Shown here piece after piece: positions 10,424 through 17,679 of a DNA stretch of 64,000 nt. The stretch's first letter is position 1. Each line of letters opens with the position of its first letter. The DNA is from Poecilobothrus nobilitatus. Taxonomy: Eukaryota > Arthropoda > Insecta > Diptera > Dolichopodidae. The translations under genes and the position numbers were made by a program. The notes under the pieces are model-generated. The model worked only from the letters and a program-made list of their open reading frames with translations. It did not search any database and was not told the origin of the DNA. The stretch is from positions 273,139,940 to 273,203,939 of the forward strand of contig OX352772.1 of assembly GCA_947095535.1 (NCBI GenBank), written 5' to 3'.

Positions 10424-10460
10424 TATATAAATACATCGAGATTTTATAAAGATATCAGTT
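10424..10460 (+). promoter_or_regulatory. Core promoter (TATA + initiator) of the 50-residue gene
   Basis: TATATAA lies at 10424-10430 and an arthropod initiator match, TCAGTT, at 10455-10460, putting the start site A at 10457, 33 bases from the first T of the TATA box. The ATG at 10479 follows about 20 bases later. The spacing is right for an insect RNA polymerase II promoter. Confidence 0.65.
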
Positions 10461-10478
10461 TAATTTTAAGCAAGCAGG

Positions 10479-10631
10479 ATGGCACAGGAATTTGATAAAG
10501 TTTACGTGCTGGATGATGTAACAATACAGGCGCAAATTCCTACAAAAAAGAAAAAGATGACGAAAATGCCACTTTATCATGAGCAACAACAACAACAACA
10601 GCAACATCATCATCAACAAGAGCAACAATAA
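10479..10631 (+). CDS. Small Polinton protein, Lys patch and Gln/His-rich tail, probably truncated
   Basis: The 50-residue protein begins MAQEFDKVYVLDD, has a KKKK patch at residues 23-26, and ends in Q and H runs (residues 36-50) before TAA. It sits directly behind a good TATA/Inr promoter, which supports it as a real gene despite its size. After the stop the same frame stays open (HSFYQPPEQIEHLLAHH...) until it meets the tail of the opposite-strand integrase. The stop may therefore be a nonsense mutation and the true 3' part lost in the deletion that also removed the integrase C-terminus. The function is not recognised. Confidence 0.55.
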   Translation: MAQEFDKVYVLDDVTIQAQIPTKKKKMTKMPLYHEQQQQQQQHHHQQEQQ

Positions 10632-10678
10632 CACTCATTTTATCAGCCACCAGAGCAAATTGAACATTTGCTAGCGCA

Positions 10679-11038
10679 TCATTTTCCCTTCTTCTTCTTC
10701 TTTACAACAAAATTTTGAAATATCGAATTGAAAAATTCTTTACCTTGATCTGAATGAATGTTTTTAGGTAGGTTTTTAGCTCGTTTTATAATTTTCTTTA
10801 ACGTATTTAAAACATTACTACCGGTTTTAGTTTTAATTGGTTCAGCATAAGCATATTTAGAAAATATATCTATAACGGTTAACATATATTTAAAACCTTT
10901 GTTGAATTTTCCATAAGGAATCATTTCCACTAGATGAATTTGCCAGGTATCATTTACTCCTTTCTGCTTGACTTTCCTTCTAAGATACCTTTTTCTAGCT
11001 GGTCTATGTATTTCTTTTACTATTTGAGATCTTGACAT
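10679..11038 (-). pseudogene. INT: Polinton integrase, C-terminally truncated
   Basis: This is a retroviral-type (rve) integrase, the enzyme that inserts the element. The 119 residues contain the start of the catalytic core: TWQIHLVEM at residues 31-39, then FKYMLTVIDIFSKYAYAEPIKTK, then NIHSDQGKEF with the second catalytic Asp. The first catalytic Asp, expected in the WQxDL position, is His here (CAT). The frame ends in KKKKKGK just after FQNFVV, so the catalytic Glu and any C-terminal chromodomain are missing. The end abuts the truncated plus-strand gene at 10631, consistent with a deletion centred near 10670. It cannot be active. Confidence 0.88.
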
Positions 11039-11167
11039 GATTTTTACACAATCTAACTAGTTTTAAAAATCCAATTTTACATTTCTTTATTTATATACTC
11101 TGAAAACTTTAAATTTTGACTGTGTTCTACAGTATATAATGTATAATGCGGTAGTATAATTCTATAG

Positions 11168-11203
11168 TATATAATGCGGTTCAATTTTACTGGCAAATCA
11201 TTT
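11168..11203 (+). promoter_or_regulatory. Core promoter (TATA + initiator) of the acidic ORF
   Basis: TATATAA lies at 11168-11174 and TCATTT at 11198-11203, so the start A (11200) is 32 bases from the TATA box, and ATG follows at 11236. A second, similar block, AGTATATAATG, lies just upstream near 11131, so the promoter looks locally duplicated. Confidence 0.6.
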
Positions 11204-11235
11204 TTAACTCATTTTTTGAAAGATATTTTACAAAA

Positions 11236-11475
11236 ATGGCAGCTGATTCAACAACATTTCTACTTACTGAGGAAATTGCAATAGTCAGTACAGAAAATGA
11301 GGTTCAAGTTGATGAAATTACATCTACTGTAGATGGCGAGGAATTAATGGAAACTGAAGAATTCATACCACCGTTTCAAGTTTTAGATGAAGATACAGAT
11401 GAGCAACAAATTTGGGAAATAAATAACCAAGAATTAGATCCTGACTATTTTGCAGAATTTTTTAGAAATAAGTAG
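11236..11475 (+). CDS. Small acidic Polinton protein, function unknown
   Basis: A 79-residue protein starting MAADSTTFLL, with 23 Asp and Glu residues and almost no Lys or Arg before the C-terminal FFRNK. It has no recognisable domain, signal peptide or membrane segment. The strong acidity and the PPF motif (residues 45-47) would fit a regulatory or transactivator-like peptide, but that is speculation. It has its own TATA/initiator promoter, which supports it as a gene. Its last 42 bases overlap, tail to tail, the 3' end of the minus-strand ORF 11434-11814. Confidence 0.6.
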   Translation: MAADSTTFLLTEEIAIVSTENEVQVDEITSTVDGEELMETEEFIPPFQVLDEDTDEQQIWEINNQELDPDYFAEFFRNK

Positions 11476-11814
11476 TATCATTACAGCTTGAAGAAAATCA
11501 ATGAAGTTGTAAAATGTGTCAGCTTCCTCGTTGTTAATACTAAGACATCGACCAATAACAATTCTTAACCGATATTGTAAACATAATTTTGTATTCTTTA
11601 TTGATTGTTTCGAGTACCTTTCACAAAATTGCTGATGGAACTTACACCAATCATGATATTTTAAAATAGCTGGCTTTTTTCCAATACGGTGAAAAATGCA
11701 AGTTGCTACAAGAGATTCTGTATCAAAACCAACAAGAACTTTTAATGACTGATTTCTGTTGAGAAAATATGTATAGCTCAACAACAAATTTGTGTTCGAA
11801 CCTTGGTCTTCCAT
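11434..11814 (-). CDS. Conserved-position Polinton ORF, unknown function
   Basis: The 126 residues start MEDQGSNTNLLL. The middle contains a short Cys/His-rich stretch (CIFHR at about 39-43, then HDWCKFHQQFC at 53-63), which might bind a metal. The rest is hydrophobic/basic with no family I recognise. It is the promoter-side or terminal member of the leftward cluster: it lies 29 bases downstream of the protease stop and is read in the same direction. The ATG is clean and no frame break is seen. Its 3' end overlaps the convergent acidic ORF. Confidence 0.55.
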   Translation of the reverse strand: MEDQGSNTNLLLSYTYFLNRNQSLKVLVGFDTESLVATCIFHRIGKKPAILKYHDWCKFHQQFCERYSKQSIKNTKLCLQYRLRIVIGRCLSINNEEADTFYNFIDFLQAVMILLISKKFCKIVRI

Positions 11815-11843
11815 TACTACGTTTTAACTAAAGCTTTTTAATA

Positions 11844-12332
11844 TTAATTATATTGCTGAGGTACACAAGAGTGTGAAAAATTTGAATTTCCAAATAAATT
11901 ATAGAACATATTAATAATCAGATTGTGGTTTTCTACATGATTATCTTTGTGAAATTCTTTCAAATAAGTTTTCATACTTAAACCAAAACATCTATACCAG
12001 CCAAAAACGCAACAGTATTGCCCACATACATCTGAAAGAATACCCTGTATCTGCTTATTATTAAAAACTATGCACTGATTTTTCAAGTATTCCAAAATTT
12101 CCGGTTTATCTGGAACTCCACCATACGAATCAAAATATTCTGTGCAACCATGCTTTGGAATATAAAGGGCAAACCAATGTGTTCCCGGATCTTTTATCTT
12201 GTCAGTGTTTACAATTAAAAAAGTTGGTTTTTCCATTATTTTTGGAATTTTGTCTAAAGCAAAAACTCCCTTAAAATATTTGTTTGTAAATTTGTTACAT
12301 TTTAAAACACTAATTATTTCTACAGTGTTCAT
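11844..12332 (-). CDS. PRO: Adenain-like cysteine protease
   Basis: This is the virion maturation protease of Polintons, of the adenovirus protease (C5) type; it would cleave capsid and core precursors inside the particle. All four expected positions are present in the 162 residues: His52 in GTHWFALY, Asp68 in YFDSYGG, Gln96 in the oxyanion-hole position, and Cys103 in DVCGQYC, seven residues after the Gln. Length is normal for the family (about 150-200). The start ATG overlaps the stop of the upstream ORF 12329-12667 by four bases, a compact viral-style arrangement. It appears intact. Confidence 0.9.
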   Translation of the reverse strand: MNTVEIISVLKCNKFTNKYFKGVFALDKIPKIMEKPTFLIVNTDKIKDPGTHWFALYIPKHGCTEYFDSYGGVPDKPEILEYLKNQCIVFNNKQIQGILSDVCGQYCCVFGWYRCFGLSMKTYLKEFHKDNHVENHNLIINMFYNLFGNSNFSHSCVPQQYN

Positions 12333-12667
12333 GACTCAAACTGACTTAAATCATACACTCTACTTATTTCATTAATGTAGTTCATTAAAAACTCCTTTTT
12401 TATTGTATACTCCTTTGTTATAATAACATCAAATTTTTCTAGTACCTGTCTTAACTCTTTATTAATTTTATCATTATGTACAGTTCCGAAAGAGTAATTT
12501 TCAAAATTTTCATTTATAATTTCTTTGGTTGGAAATTTGTAAGTAAACTCTTTTACAAATTTTTTACAAGGTTCTTTAATTCCAACTAAACAAATATCTT
12601 TTACAAATAAAGTATTTTTATCATCACAACAAAACTTCACATCCACAAGTGCACAGGACGATGACAT
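12329..12667 (-). CDS. Polinton ORF, VDV-type paralogue A
   Basis: The 112 residues start MSSSCALVDVKFCCDD. Aligning by eye with the plus-strand ORF at 17197-17655 shows the same layout: a VDV-x-F strand, then F-V/L-K-D/E-x-x-L/I near residue 22, a P-T/A-E motif, an N...N-x-L block, and a K-x-Y-x-x-KK-x-FL-x-x-YI block near the end. The paralogue is longer and has a C-terminal Cys/His motif that this one lacks. The first strand with a buried Asp followed by K-E/D suggests an RNase H-like or DEDD-exonuclease-like fold, but that is inference. It lies directly upstream of, and overlaps, the protease. Confidence 0.6.
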   Translation of the reverse strand: MSSSCALVDVKFCCDDKNTLFVKDICLVGIKEPCKKFVKEFTYKFPTKEIINENFENYSFGTVHNDKINKELRQVLEKFDVIITKEYTIKKEFLMNYINEISRVYDLSQFES

Positions 12668-12700
12668 CTTGTCGAATATTCAAATACATGTTTCAGTATT

Positions 12701-13999
12701 CTATAGATTTGTAAATATATTTCGATTTTTATCAATTTGTATGCTTGCATCAAATTCTCCATAAACAATACCAGTGAGTGTAGATGTGAGTGGTTTTGAT
12801 AGCCTTGCCTCAATTCTAACCGTACCCTGGTTTAGTAAACCTTGACATACTTCATTTCCAGATGCATCTGGAGTTAAATCAAAAGCTAGTATAAAAAACC
12901 CATTACTAAACATAGACTTTGTTATCTGATGACCTTTATCATTGTGGTAAATTCCAGTTCCAGAAAAATGTGTAGTGTATGCTCTAGTACAGGAATTATT
13001 TTCATATGAAAAACTCGTTTCAATTGCTGAATTAGGTATTTGAACACCATTTACGTTTAACACAAATTGTGAAATATCAAAATGTTTAAAATTGTATGGG
13101 TTTTTTGATCTTTTTCCAGAGTAACCCACATTTTCTGTCATACAAAAAATTATTGTGTTTGGCAACTGTCCAATAAAAACATCAAGCGATATTGACGAGC
13201 TATTCATTGGAATTGTAAAACTTTTTACTTCATCGCGTTTATAATTATATTTAGCATTGGATTTCGCAAGAACAGCATTGTGTGCTAACAGTACGCTTGG
13301 ATTAACGGTAAAATGTCTCATAAATAGCGTGGCTTCTATAATTTTTAATTGTGATTCACCAGAATCGTCTGCAAATAGATAAAAATCTGGTTTTTCAAGT
13401 GTTAAAACTATACGAATGTCAACATTATTTATAAGTAGAGTAGGTTGATTAAGCATATCTACGTGTAGTTTACCCATAAGTTCCACTACATTGCTATTAT
13501 GATACAATTTTTGGCGCTCTTTTGAACCACTATTATCAGATTTAGCTATATTTGCTTTATCTAAAATCCATCCTGCACATTCTAAATGAGTTGCAGCAGC
13601 ATCTGTACCATAATTTAATAAAGATTCAATATAAGCTCTATAGTGATAATTTCCATCAGACGGTGTTATATTTTTACCATTTAATTGAACATTACATTGT
13701 TTTATTAAAGAATGTAAAATGTTATTAACTACACTTGGTTGTATTATTATTCTTTCTTCAGCATTTTTATCATTATTCCATTGCGTTCCATCTTTCTTTA
13801 AGATCTGTACTTTTAATCTCAAATATGTAGAAGACAAATCTCTATATGTATCGCCATGACCCAGTGAAACAAATTCAATAGTTGAAGGGTTGTCTAAAGA
13901 AGCAATATGATTGTAGGAAACTTCTTCAGATCGTAAAATGCTAGACTGAATGGGTTGGGTTTTAAAAATATCCAACTCAGATTTCATACACTCAATCAT
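12701..13999 (-). CDS. MCP: Major capsid protein (double jelly-roll type)
   Basis: The 432 residues match the Polinton major capsid protein in length and layout. The N-terminus (KSELDIFKTQPIQSSI) is followed by a long beta-rich region with an early DTYRDLSSTYLRLKV block (residues 51-65) and a C-terminal segment with EARLSKPLTSTLTGIVYGEF. Known members form trimers of double jelly rolls making the pseudo-hexameric capsomers of an icosahedral particle. The frame is uninterrupted with a clean ATG at 13999, only two bases after the pVI-like gene's stop. This is the best preserved large gene of the element. No membrane segment is seen. Confidence 0.9.
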   Translation of the reverse strand: MIECMKSELDIFKTQPIQSSILRSEEVSYNHIASLDNPSTIEFVSLGHGDTYRDLSSTYLRLKVQILKKDGTQWNNDKNAEERIIIQPSVVNNILHSLIKQCNVQLNGKNITPSDGNYHYRAYIESLLNYGTDAAATHLECAGWILDKANIAKSDNSGSKERQKLYHNSNVVELMGKLHVDMLNQPTLLINNVDIRIVLTLEKPDFYLFADDSGESQLKIIEATLFMRHFTVNPSVLLAHNAVLAKSNAKYNYKRDEVKSFTIPMNSSSISLDVFIGQLPNTIIFCMTENVGYSGKRSKNPYNFKHFDISQFVLNVNGVQIPNSAIETSFSYENNSCTRAYTTHFSGTGIYHNDKGHQITKSMFSNGFFILAFDLTPDASGNEVCQGLLNQGTVRIEARLSKPLTSTLTGIVYGEFDASIQIDKNRNIFTNL

Positions 14000-14001
14000 A
14001 A

Positions 14002-14448
14002 TTAATTAAAAATATCTTTTTGTTTCTTTTTGTTATTATCTTTGCGTTGTTTTGACGTAAAATAGTTTAAATTTTTAATGAATGGTCTTTTTATAGCTTT
14101 TATAGCTTTTCGTTTTCTTTTACCAGAACCATACATTTCATTTAGTTTTCGTACGGCATCACGTCGTACATTTTTAACAATCTCTTTACTACGATCTTGC
14201 ATAACTTCTTTTACATTTGCACCAGATGCAATATCAGATAAAGCATTGATACCAGATTTAATAACCTCTTTTTTCAAAATAACAGCGCCTGAAGTAAATA
14301 ATGGTTTCAAATATCTAAAAAGTCCCCCAAAAAAGCTTCCCAATCCACGACCTCTTTGAAAAGGTACGGTTGAATGTAATAAAGGGCCGATATCATCAAG
14401 TCCTCTACCAGATTGAATTAAATAATACTTATAATATACTCTATCCAT
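14002..14448 (-). CDS. pVI-like minor virion protein
   Basis: The 148 residues have an N-terminal Gly-rich amphipathic stretch (FQRGRGLGSFFGGLFRYLKP, residues 30-49), then a helical region, then a Lys/Arg-rich tail (GSGKRKRKAIKAIKRP and a KKKQKD end). This pattern, with a GLGSFFGG core and highly basic C-terminus, is typical of the Polinton/adenovirus protein VI or X-like internal proteins, which are membrane-active and bind the capsid interior or the genome. It is the upstream partner of the capsid gene, two bases apart. Intact. Confidence 0.75.
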   Translation of the reverse strand: MDRVYYKYYLIQSGRGLDDIGPLLHSTVPFQRGRGLGSFFGGLFRYLKPLFTSGAVILKKEVIKSGINALSDIASGANVKEVMQDRSKEIVKNVRRDAVRKLNEMYGSGKRKRKAIKAIKRPFIKNLNYFTSKQRKDNNKKKQKDIFN

Positions 14449-14512
14449 AATGAATAAAATAAAATAATATATAGTTTTGTAAAATCGCTTTTATTTATAC
14501 TTTTTTAAAATG

Positions 14513-15464
14513 TCATACAATTTTTGTTGGAATTGAACTATTGGAAAAGTTTATTTTGTATCCATATTTATCACATAAAAGTAATGAAATGTTATTAAAT
14601 GATTTCCCCACATTGCAATATTGAATATTACTGAATTCTTTTACAGTATGTATGTTACAGTATGATACTGTAACATACTGTTTCCCTGATATGTTACAGT
14701 ATCAGTGAAAGAATTTTGTATGTTAACAGATCTTAAACACCTTACATCTTTATCACCTATTTTTTGTGGTTTAATTATGTCTGTGTATATAAAAAACATA
14801 TCTGGTTTACAAATGGGAATCAATTGTACACTATCTATAAAAGTTTTGAAAGCTTCTATTACACATGATTTATATTTTTAAAATCTGTAACTTTAAAAGA
14901 TACTTGATTGAAACATGTTGTCAAAAGTCCTTCGAGGGTATAAGCGTAATTTGCTCTTATTTTTATATCTATTTTAGGCTTAGTAACACATATTGTGGTG
15001 TAATTTAAATTTGTAGGCATCTCCTCAGCTTTTGTTGGTTGTGTATAATGAACTTCATCGTTTATAAAATTAAAAATTCCCCAAATCAACTGTCGTTCAA
15101 CTTCTTTTCTTGTAAACCTATTAAGTGGGCGTATATTTTGAATTAGTATTGGTAGTAGAAAAACTTTCCAGTCGCATATCATTTGTTTTTCTATGTATGG
15201 AATATATGATGTTCCAACTCCTATCATATCTTTCTGCATACCTTTAATAAATATTTGAGTACTTTTTTCCCGTTCTTCACCACACACATTTGGAACGAAA
15301 TCATTAACATACATTTCTGAAATGCCGACTTTCCACCTTGAATCACACATGTATTTATTCATTTTATTTGTAAAAGATGATAATGAATTTTCTGGATAAT
15401 AGTTCATAGATGAATCACTGAGTAAAGTGACATAAAATTCATCATTTACTTGTATGTTGTCCAT
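14513..15464 (-). pseudogene. Penton-like/minor capsid protein, frameshifted
   Basis: The first piece (15464-14859, 201 residues) starts MDNIQVNDEFYVTLLSDSS and runs to FKNINHV. The second frame resumes with IPICKPDMFFIYTDIIKPQ (14823 onward). A third piece reaches a TGA at 14513 (KEFSNIQYCNVGKSF...). Together they match the conserved Polinton protein placed upstream of the capsid gene, generally taken as penton or minor capsid. One frameshift lies between 14859 and 14823. A second break, near 14645-14700, coincides with a short palindromic insertion around TGTTACAGTATGATACTGTAACA. A functional product is unlikely. Confidence 0.7.
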
Positions 15465-15544
15465 GAGCTTGCGGATTTATTCTTACGAATTGGGAAATTA
15501 AGTTCTGTTTGAGTATTACCTACTGCTGACCTTAAAACACGTCT

Positions 15545-16135
15545 TCACGAATTATTCAACTCTTTGCTATTTATAGTTTTTTCTTTTTTCGTTGGTGGGC
15601 TTGGGCTATCTAAAGGAACAGTTATAATATCTCCTGTATCAGTTTCAAAAATTTGTACATTTTGATTTCTAATTGATTTTCTTTTTCTAAGACGTTCTCC
15701 AACTGAAGCAGCTGACAATACTTTTGTTAAAATATTTTCCTGAATTTCATCATCAAATACTTCGTCATCAGCTTCTTTTTCATATACTTCTTCTTCTTCA
15801 GGAACAACTTTTATTCCAACATTCTTATATTCAGGAAAATGCGATTGAGTTTCCACATCTATATACATTGGTTTTGCACGAGTTTGAGTACCTTTTGTTT
15901 CCGCAATTTTTATTTTCTCCTCTTTATGTTTAGGAAGTTGTCGTTTTTTGTTTCTTATTTTAAATAGATTTTGTCTGTATAAATACCATTTTTGAGTGTC
16001 CGTGAGATGTTTATTTAACAATATTTTTTTCATATTTTTTTCCAACTCATTAAGTTCAACGTTCGCATTTTGCTTCATTTTCTCATAAATTTCAGGTTTT
16101 AAAATTATAATTTTATTAAATGTTGTATTATTCAT
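15545..16135 (-). CDS. Conserved Polinton structural-cluster ORF
   Basis: The 196 residues start MNNTTFNKIIILKPEIYEKM. The N-terminal third (residues 1-65) is helical with a pattern ending WYLYRQNLFKI, characteristic of an ORF regularly found beside the ATPase in Polintons. The remainder is low-complexity: an acidic run near residues 115-130 (PEEEEVYEKEADDEVFDDE) and a basic RLRKRK patch near 149-154. The ATG overlaps the stop of the neighbouring small ORF by four bases. No enzymatic motif is seen, and the molecular role is unknown. Confidence 0.65.
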   Translation of the reverse strand: MNNTTFNKIIILKPEIYEKMKQNANVELNELEKNMKKILLNKHLTDTQKWYLYRQNLFKIRNKKRQLPKHKEEKIKIAETKGTQTRAKPMYIDVETQSHFPEYKNVGIKVVPEEEEVYEKEADDEVFDDEIQENILTKVLSAASVGERLRKRKSIRNQNVQIFETDTGDIITVPLDSPSPPTKKEKTINSKELNNS

Positions 16136-16455
16136 TTTATAAAATTTCCGATTATCACTGATAGTGTTGCACCAAGAAGTGTAGGTAAAAATCCACCACG
16201 TTGAATAATAATTTTTGTTTTGCTATTTATAGATTTTTCCCGGCAAATAAGTGATCTTAATTCTTTTTTATACTTTCGTAATTGGGTTGTTGCTTTTTTA
16301 CTCAGATTACAATTACCTTTTAAAATATTTAAAGAGATTTCGCAAAATATTTTTATTACTTCAGGGTCACAGTGTTTTATAATTACTTTCTGGAATTTTG
16401 GTTTAGAGGTTTTTAATAGGTGCAATATATGTCGATTGGTCTTCAAACGTTTCAT
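16132..16455 (-). CDS. Conserved small basic Polinton ORF with C-terminal hydrophobic segment
   Basis: I chose the ATG at 16455 (MKRLKTNRHILHLL); the frame is open a few codons further upstream but only through a TTG. The 107 residues are strongly basic, with an HLLK-x-x-KPK-x-x-K start, an EISLNILKGN block and a final IIIQRGGFLPTLLGATLSVI segment. The RGGFLP turn before a hydrophobic tail is a hallmark of this Polinton ORF and suggests membrane association or a small internal virion protein. It overlaps the ATPase gene at its 5' end by 53 bases and the next ORF by 4. Confidence 0.65.
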   Translation of the reverse strand: MKRLKTNRHILHLLKTSKPKFQKVIIKHCDPEVIKIFCEISLNILKGNCNLSKKATTQLRKYKKELRSLICREKSINSKTKIIIQRGGFLPTLLGATLSVIIGNFIK

Positions 16456-17077
16456 ATTTCTCCCCAAATTGTTCTAATTGATCTCTCGTACAATAACACA
16501 AACCTTTCCCAAATATATCACTTCTTAATCGAAATATATCATTAACGTCTTGAGTAAGATCTATTAATATATAGCCATATGGGACTGACGTCATATCATT
16601 ATACACTTTTTCAAATGCTTTAATTTGATTGGGATATATTTGACGAGCTAGAGGTAATATCTGCGATTTATCTCTTGGATTTTTGAAAAGTACTAAATAT
16701 TTACAGTTGAGTGAAATATCTCTTGAAAATTTACCCTGGTGAAAAACATTTTGCGTTACAAATATTACAGATAAATTTCTATGATGTGATCCTCTAGTAA
16801 ATAAATCACATACATACTTATCATGAGAATTTAACATCATATCATCGATAATAACTAACAAAGGTTTTTGATTATCATTAAAATCTGGAATAGTGTTACT
16901 ATATTCCATATCCATGACATATTTTGGAACGGCATTTTTGTCTGGATTACACCAAATTATTCTATTAATATGTGGTTGTATATTTTCTTTTTTATATTTT
17001 ATTAAATTATGAATAAAAGTGGTTTTACTACAGCATGATGGACCAGCCACCATCATAGTAAACGGGTGAAATAGCAT
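16403..17077 (-). CDS. ATP: FtsK/HerA-type genome-packaging ATPase, Walker A altered
   Basis: The 224 residues start MLFHPFTMMVAGPSCCSKTT. The enzyme would use ATP to load DNA into capsids. Walker A lies at residues 12-19, and Walker B (LLVIIDDMM) near 73-81. The later RGSHHRNLSVIFVTQN and LFKNPRDKSQI segments are typical of the Polinton ATPase, and the length is near normal (about 220-250). Oddity: the Gly that precedes the catalytic Lys in the P-loop (GxxxxGK[ST]) is Ser (AGT), a single-base change, so ATP binding may be impaired. The frame is otherwise open. It heads the leftward late-gene cluster. Confidence 0.88.
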   Translation of the reverse strand: MLFHPFTMMVAGPSCCSKTTFIHNLIKYKKENIQPHINRIIWCNPDKNAVPKYVMDMEYSNTIPDFNDNQKPLLVIIDDMMLNSHDKYVCDLFTRGSHHRNLSVIFVTQNVFHQGKFSRDISLNCKYLVLFKNPRDKSQILPLARQIYPNQIKAFEKVYNDMTSVPYGYILIDLTQDVNDIFRLRSDIFGKGLCYCTRDQLEQFGEKYETFEDQSTYIAPIKNL

Positions 17078-17196
17078 AATTGTATTAGTTAAAAACTAAC
17101 TCTGTTAACCTATATTTATACGAAAAGCTCTTTTCCCGAAGTGAATATAAATGTAATTTAGTTATTCTATGGAACATTATTCCATAAACCTTCGAC

Positions 17197-17655
17197 TTGG
17201 TTAAACAAGTTATCATAGTTGACGTACAATTTTTACAAGGAAATGAAAAGCAATATTTCCTAAAAGAATTAGCCATACTTGAAAAAGGAAGTTTAATTCC
17301 AACTGTGTATCACTTCAAAACACCGTATCCCGCAGAAGAACTTAGTCAGGATATGAAATATAATAACCAGTATTGCGAAAATAAAATAAATGGACTTAAA
17401 TGGAATAACCGTTTAGTTGAAAATTTAGATGTAAAATTTATATTAAAACACTATTTAGAGTCAGCTGAAAAAATTTATGTTAAAGGAGAACAAAAAAAAC
17501 TTTTTCTTCAAAAGTACATTGACAGTGTTAAAATAGAAGATCTAAGCAGAAACTTGCCGTCATTGCAAAAGATTGATAACTTTAAATCAAATTGTCCTAT
17601 ACACTTATCAAACAACAATTTCAGATGTGCTGTTAAAAATTGTTATATACCATGA
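17197..17655 (+). CDS. Polinton ORF, VDV-type paralogue B, start codon uncertain
   Basis: The open frame codes about 152 residues, with VIIVDVQFLQGNEKQYFLKELAIL at the start, NGLKWNNRLVEN in the middle, KIYVKGEQKKLFLQKYI, and a C-terminal CPIHLSNNNFRCAVKNC motif that could bind zinc. No ATG begins this frame: a TAA lies at 17185, and the nearest upstream ATG (17170) is in another frame that stops at once. A small frameshift near the start, or a non-ATG start, is therefore likely. It diverges from the ATPase across a ~110-bp intergenic region that may act as a two-way promoter. By eye it is a paralogue of ORF 12329-12667. The function is unknown; an RNase H-like fold is inference. Confidence 0.6.
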   Translation: MVKQVIIVDVQFLQGNEKQYFLKELAILEKGSLIPTVYHFKTPYPAEELSQDMKYNNQYCENKINGLKWNNRLVENLDVKFILKHYLESAEKIYVKGEQKKLFLQKYIDSVKIEDLSRNLPSLQKIDNFKSNCPIHLSNNNFRCAVKNCYIP

Positions 17656-17679
17656 TACCATTTAACCTATCATTTAACC

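Noticed and set aside
14078..14359. 93-residue plus-strand frame
   Set aside because: It is antisense to the pVI-like gene with no supporting features.
16220..16477. 85-residue plus-strand frame
   Set aside because: It is antisense to the conserved small ORF and the ATPase end.
17085..17276. 63-residue minus-strand frame upstream of the ATPase
   Set aside because: It overlaps the start of the plus-strand VDV ORF, which has family-like sequence; this one has none.
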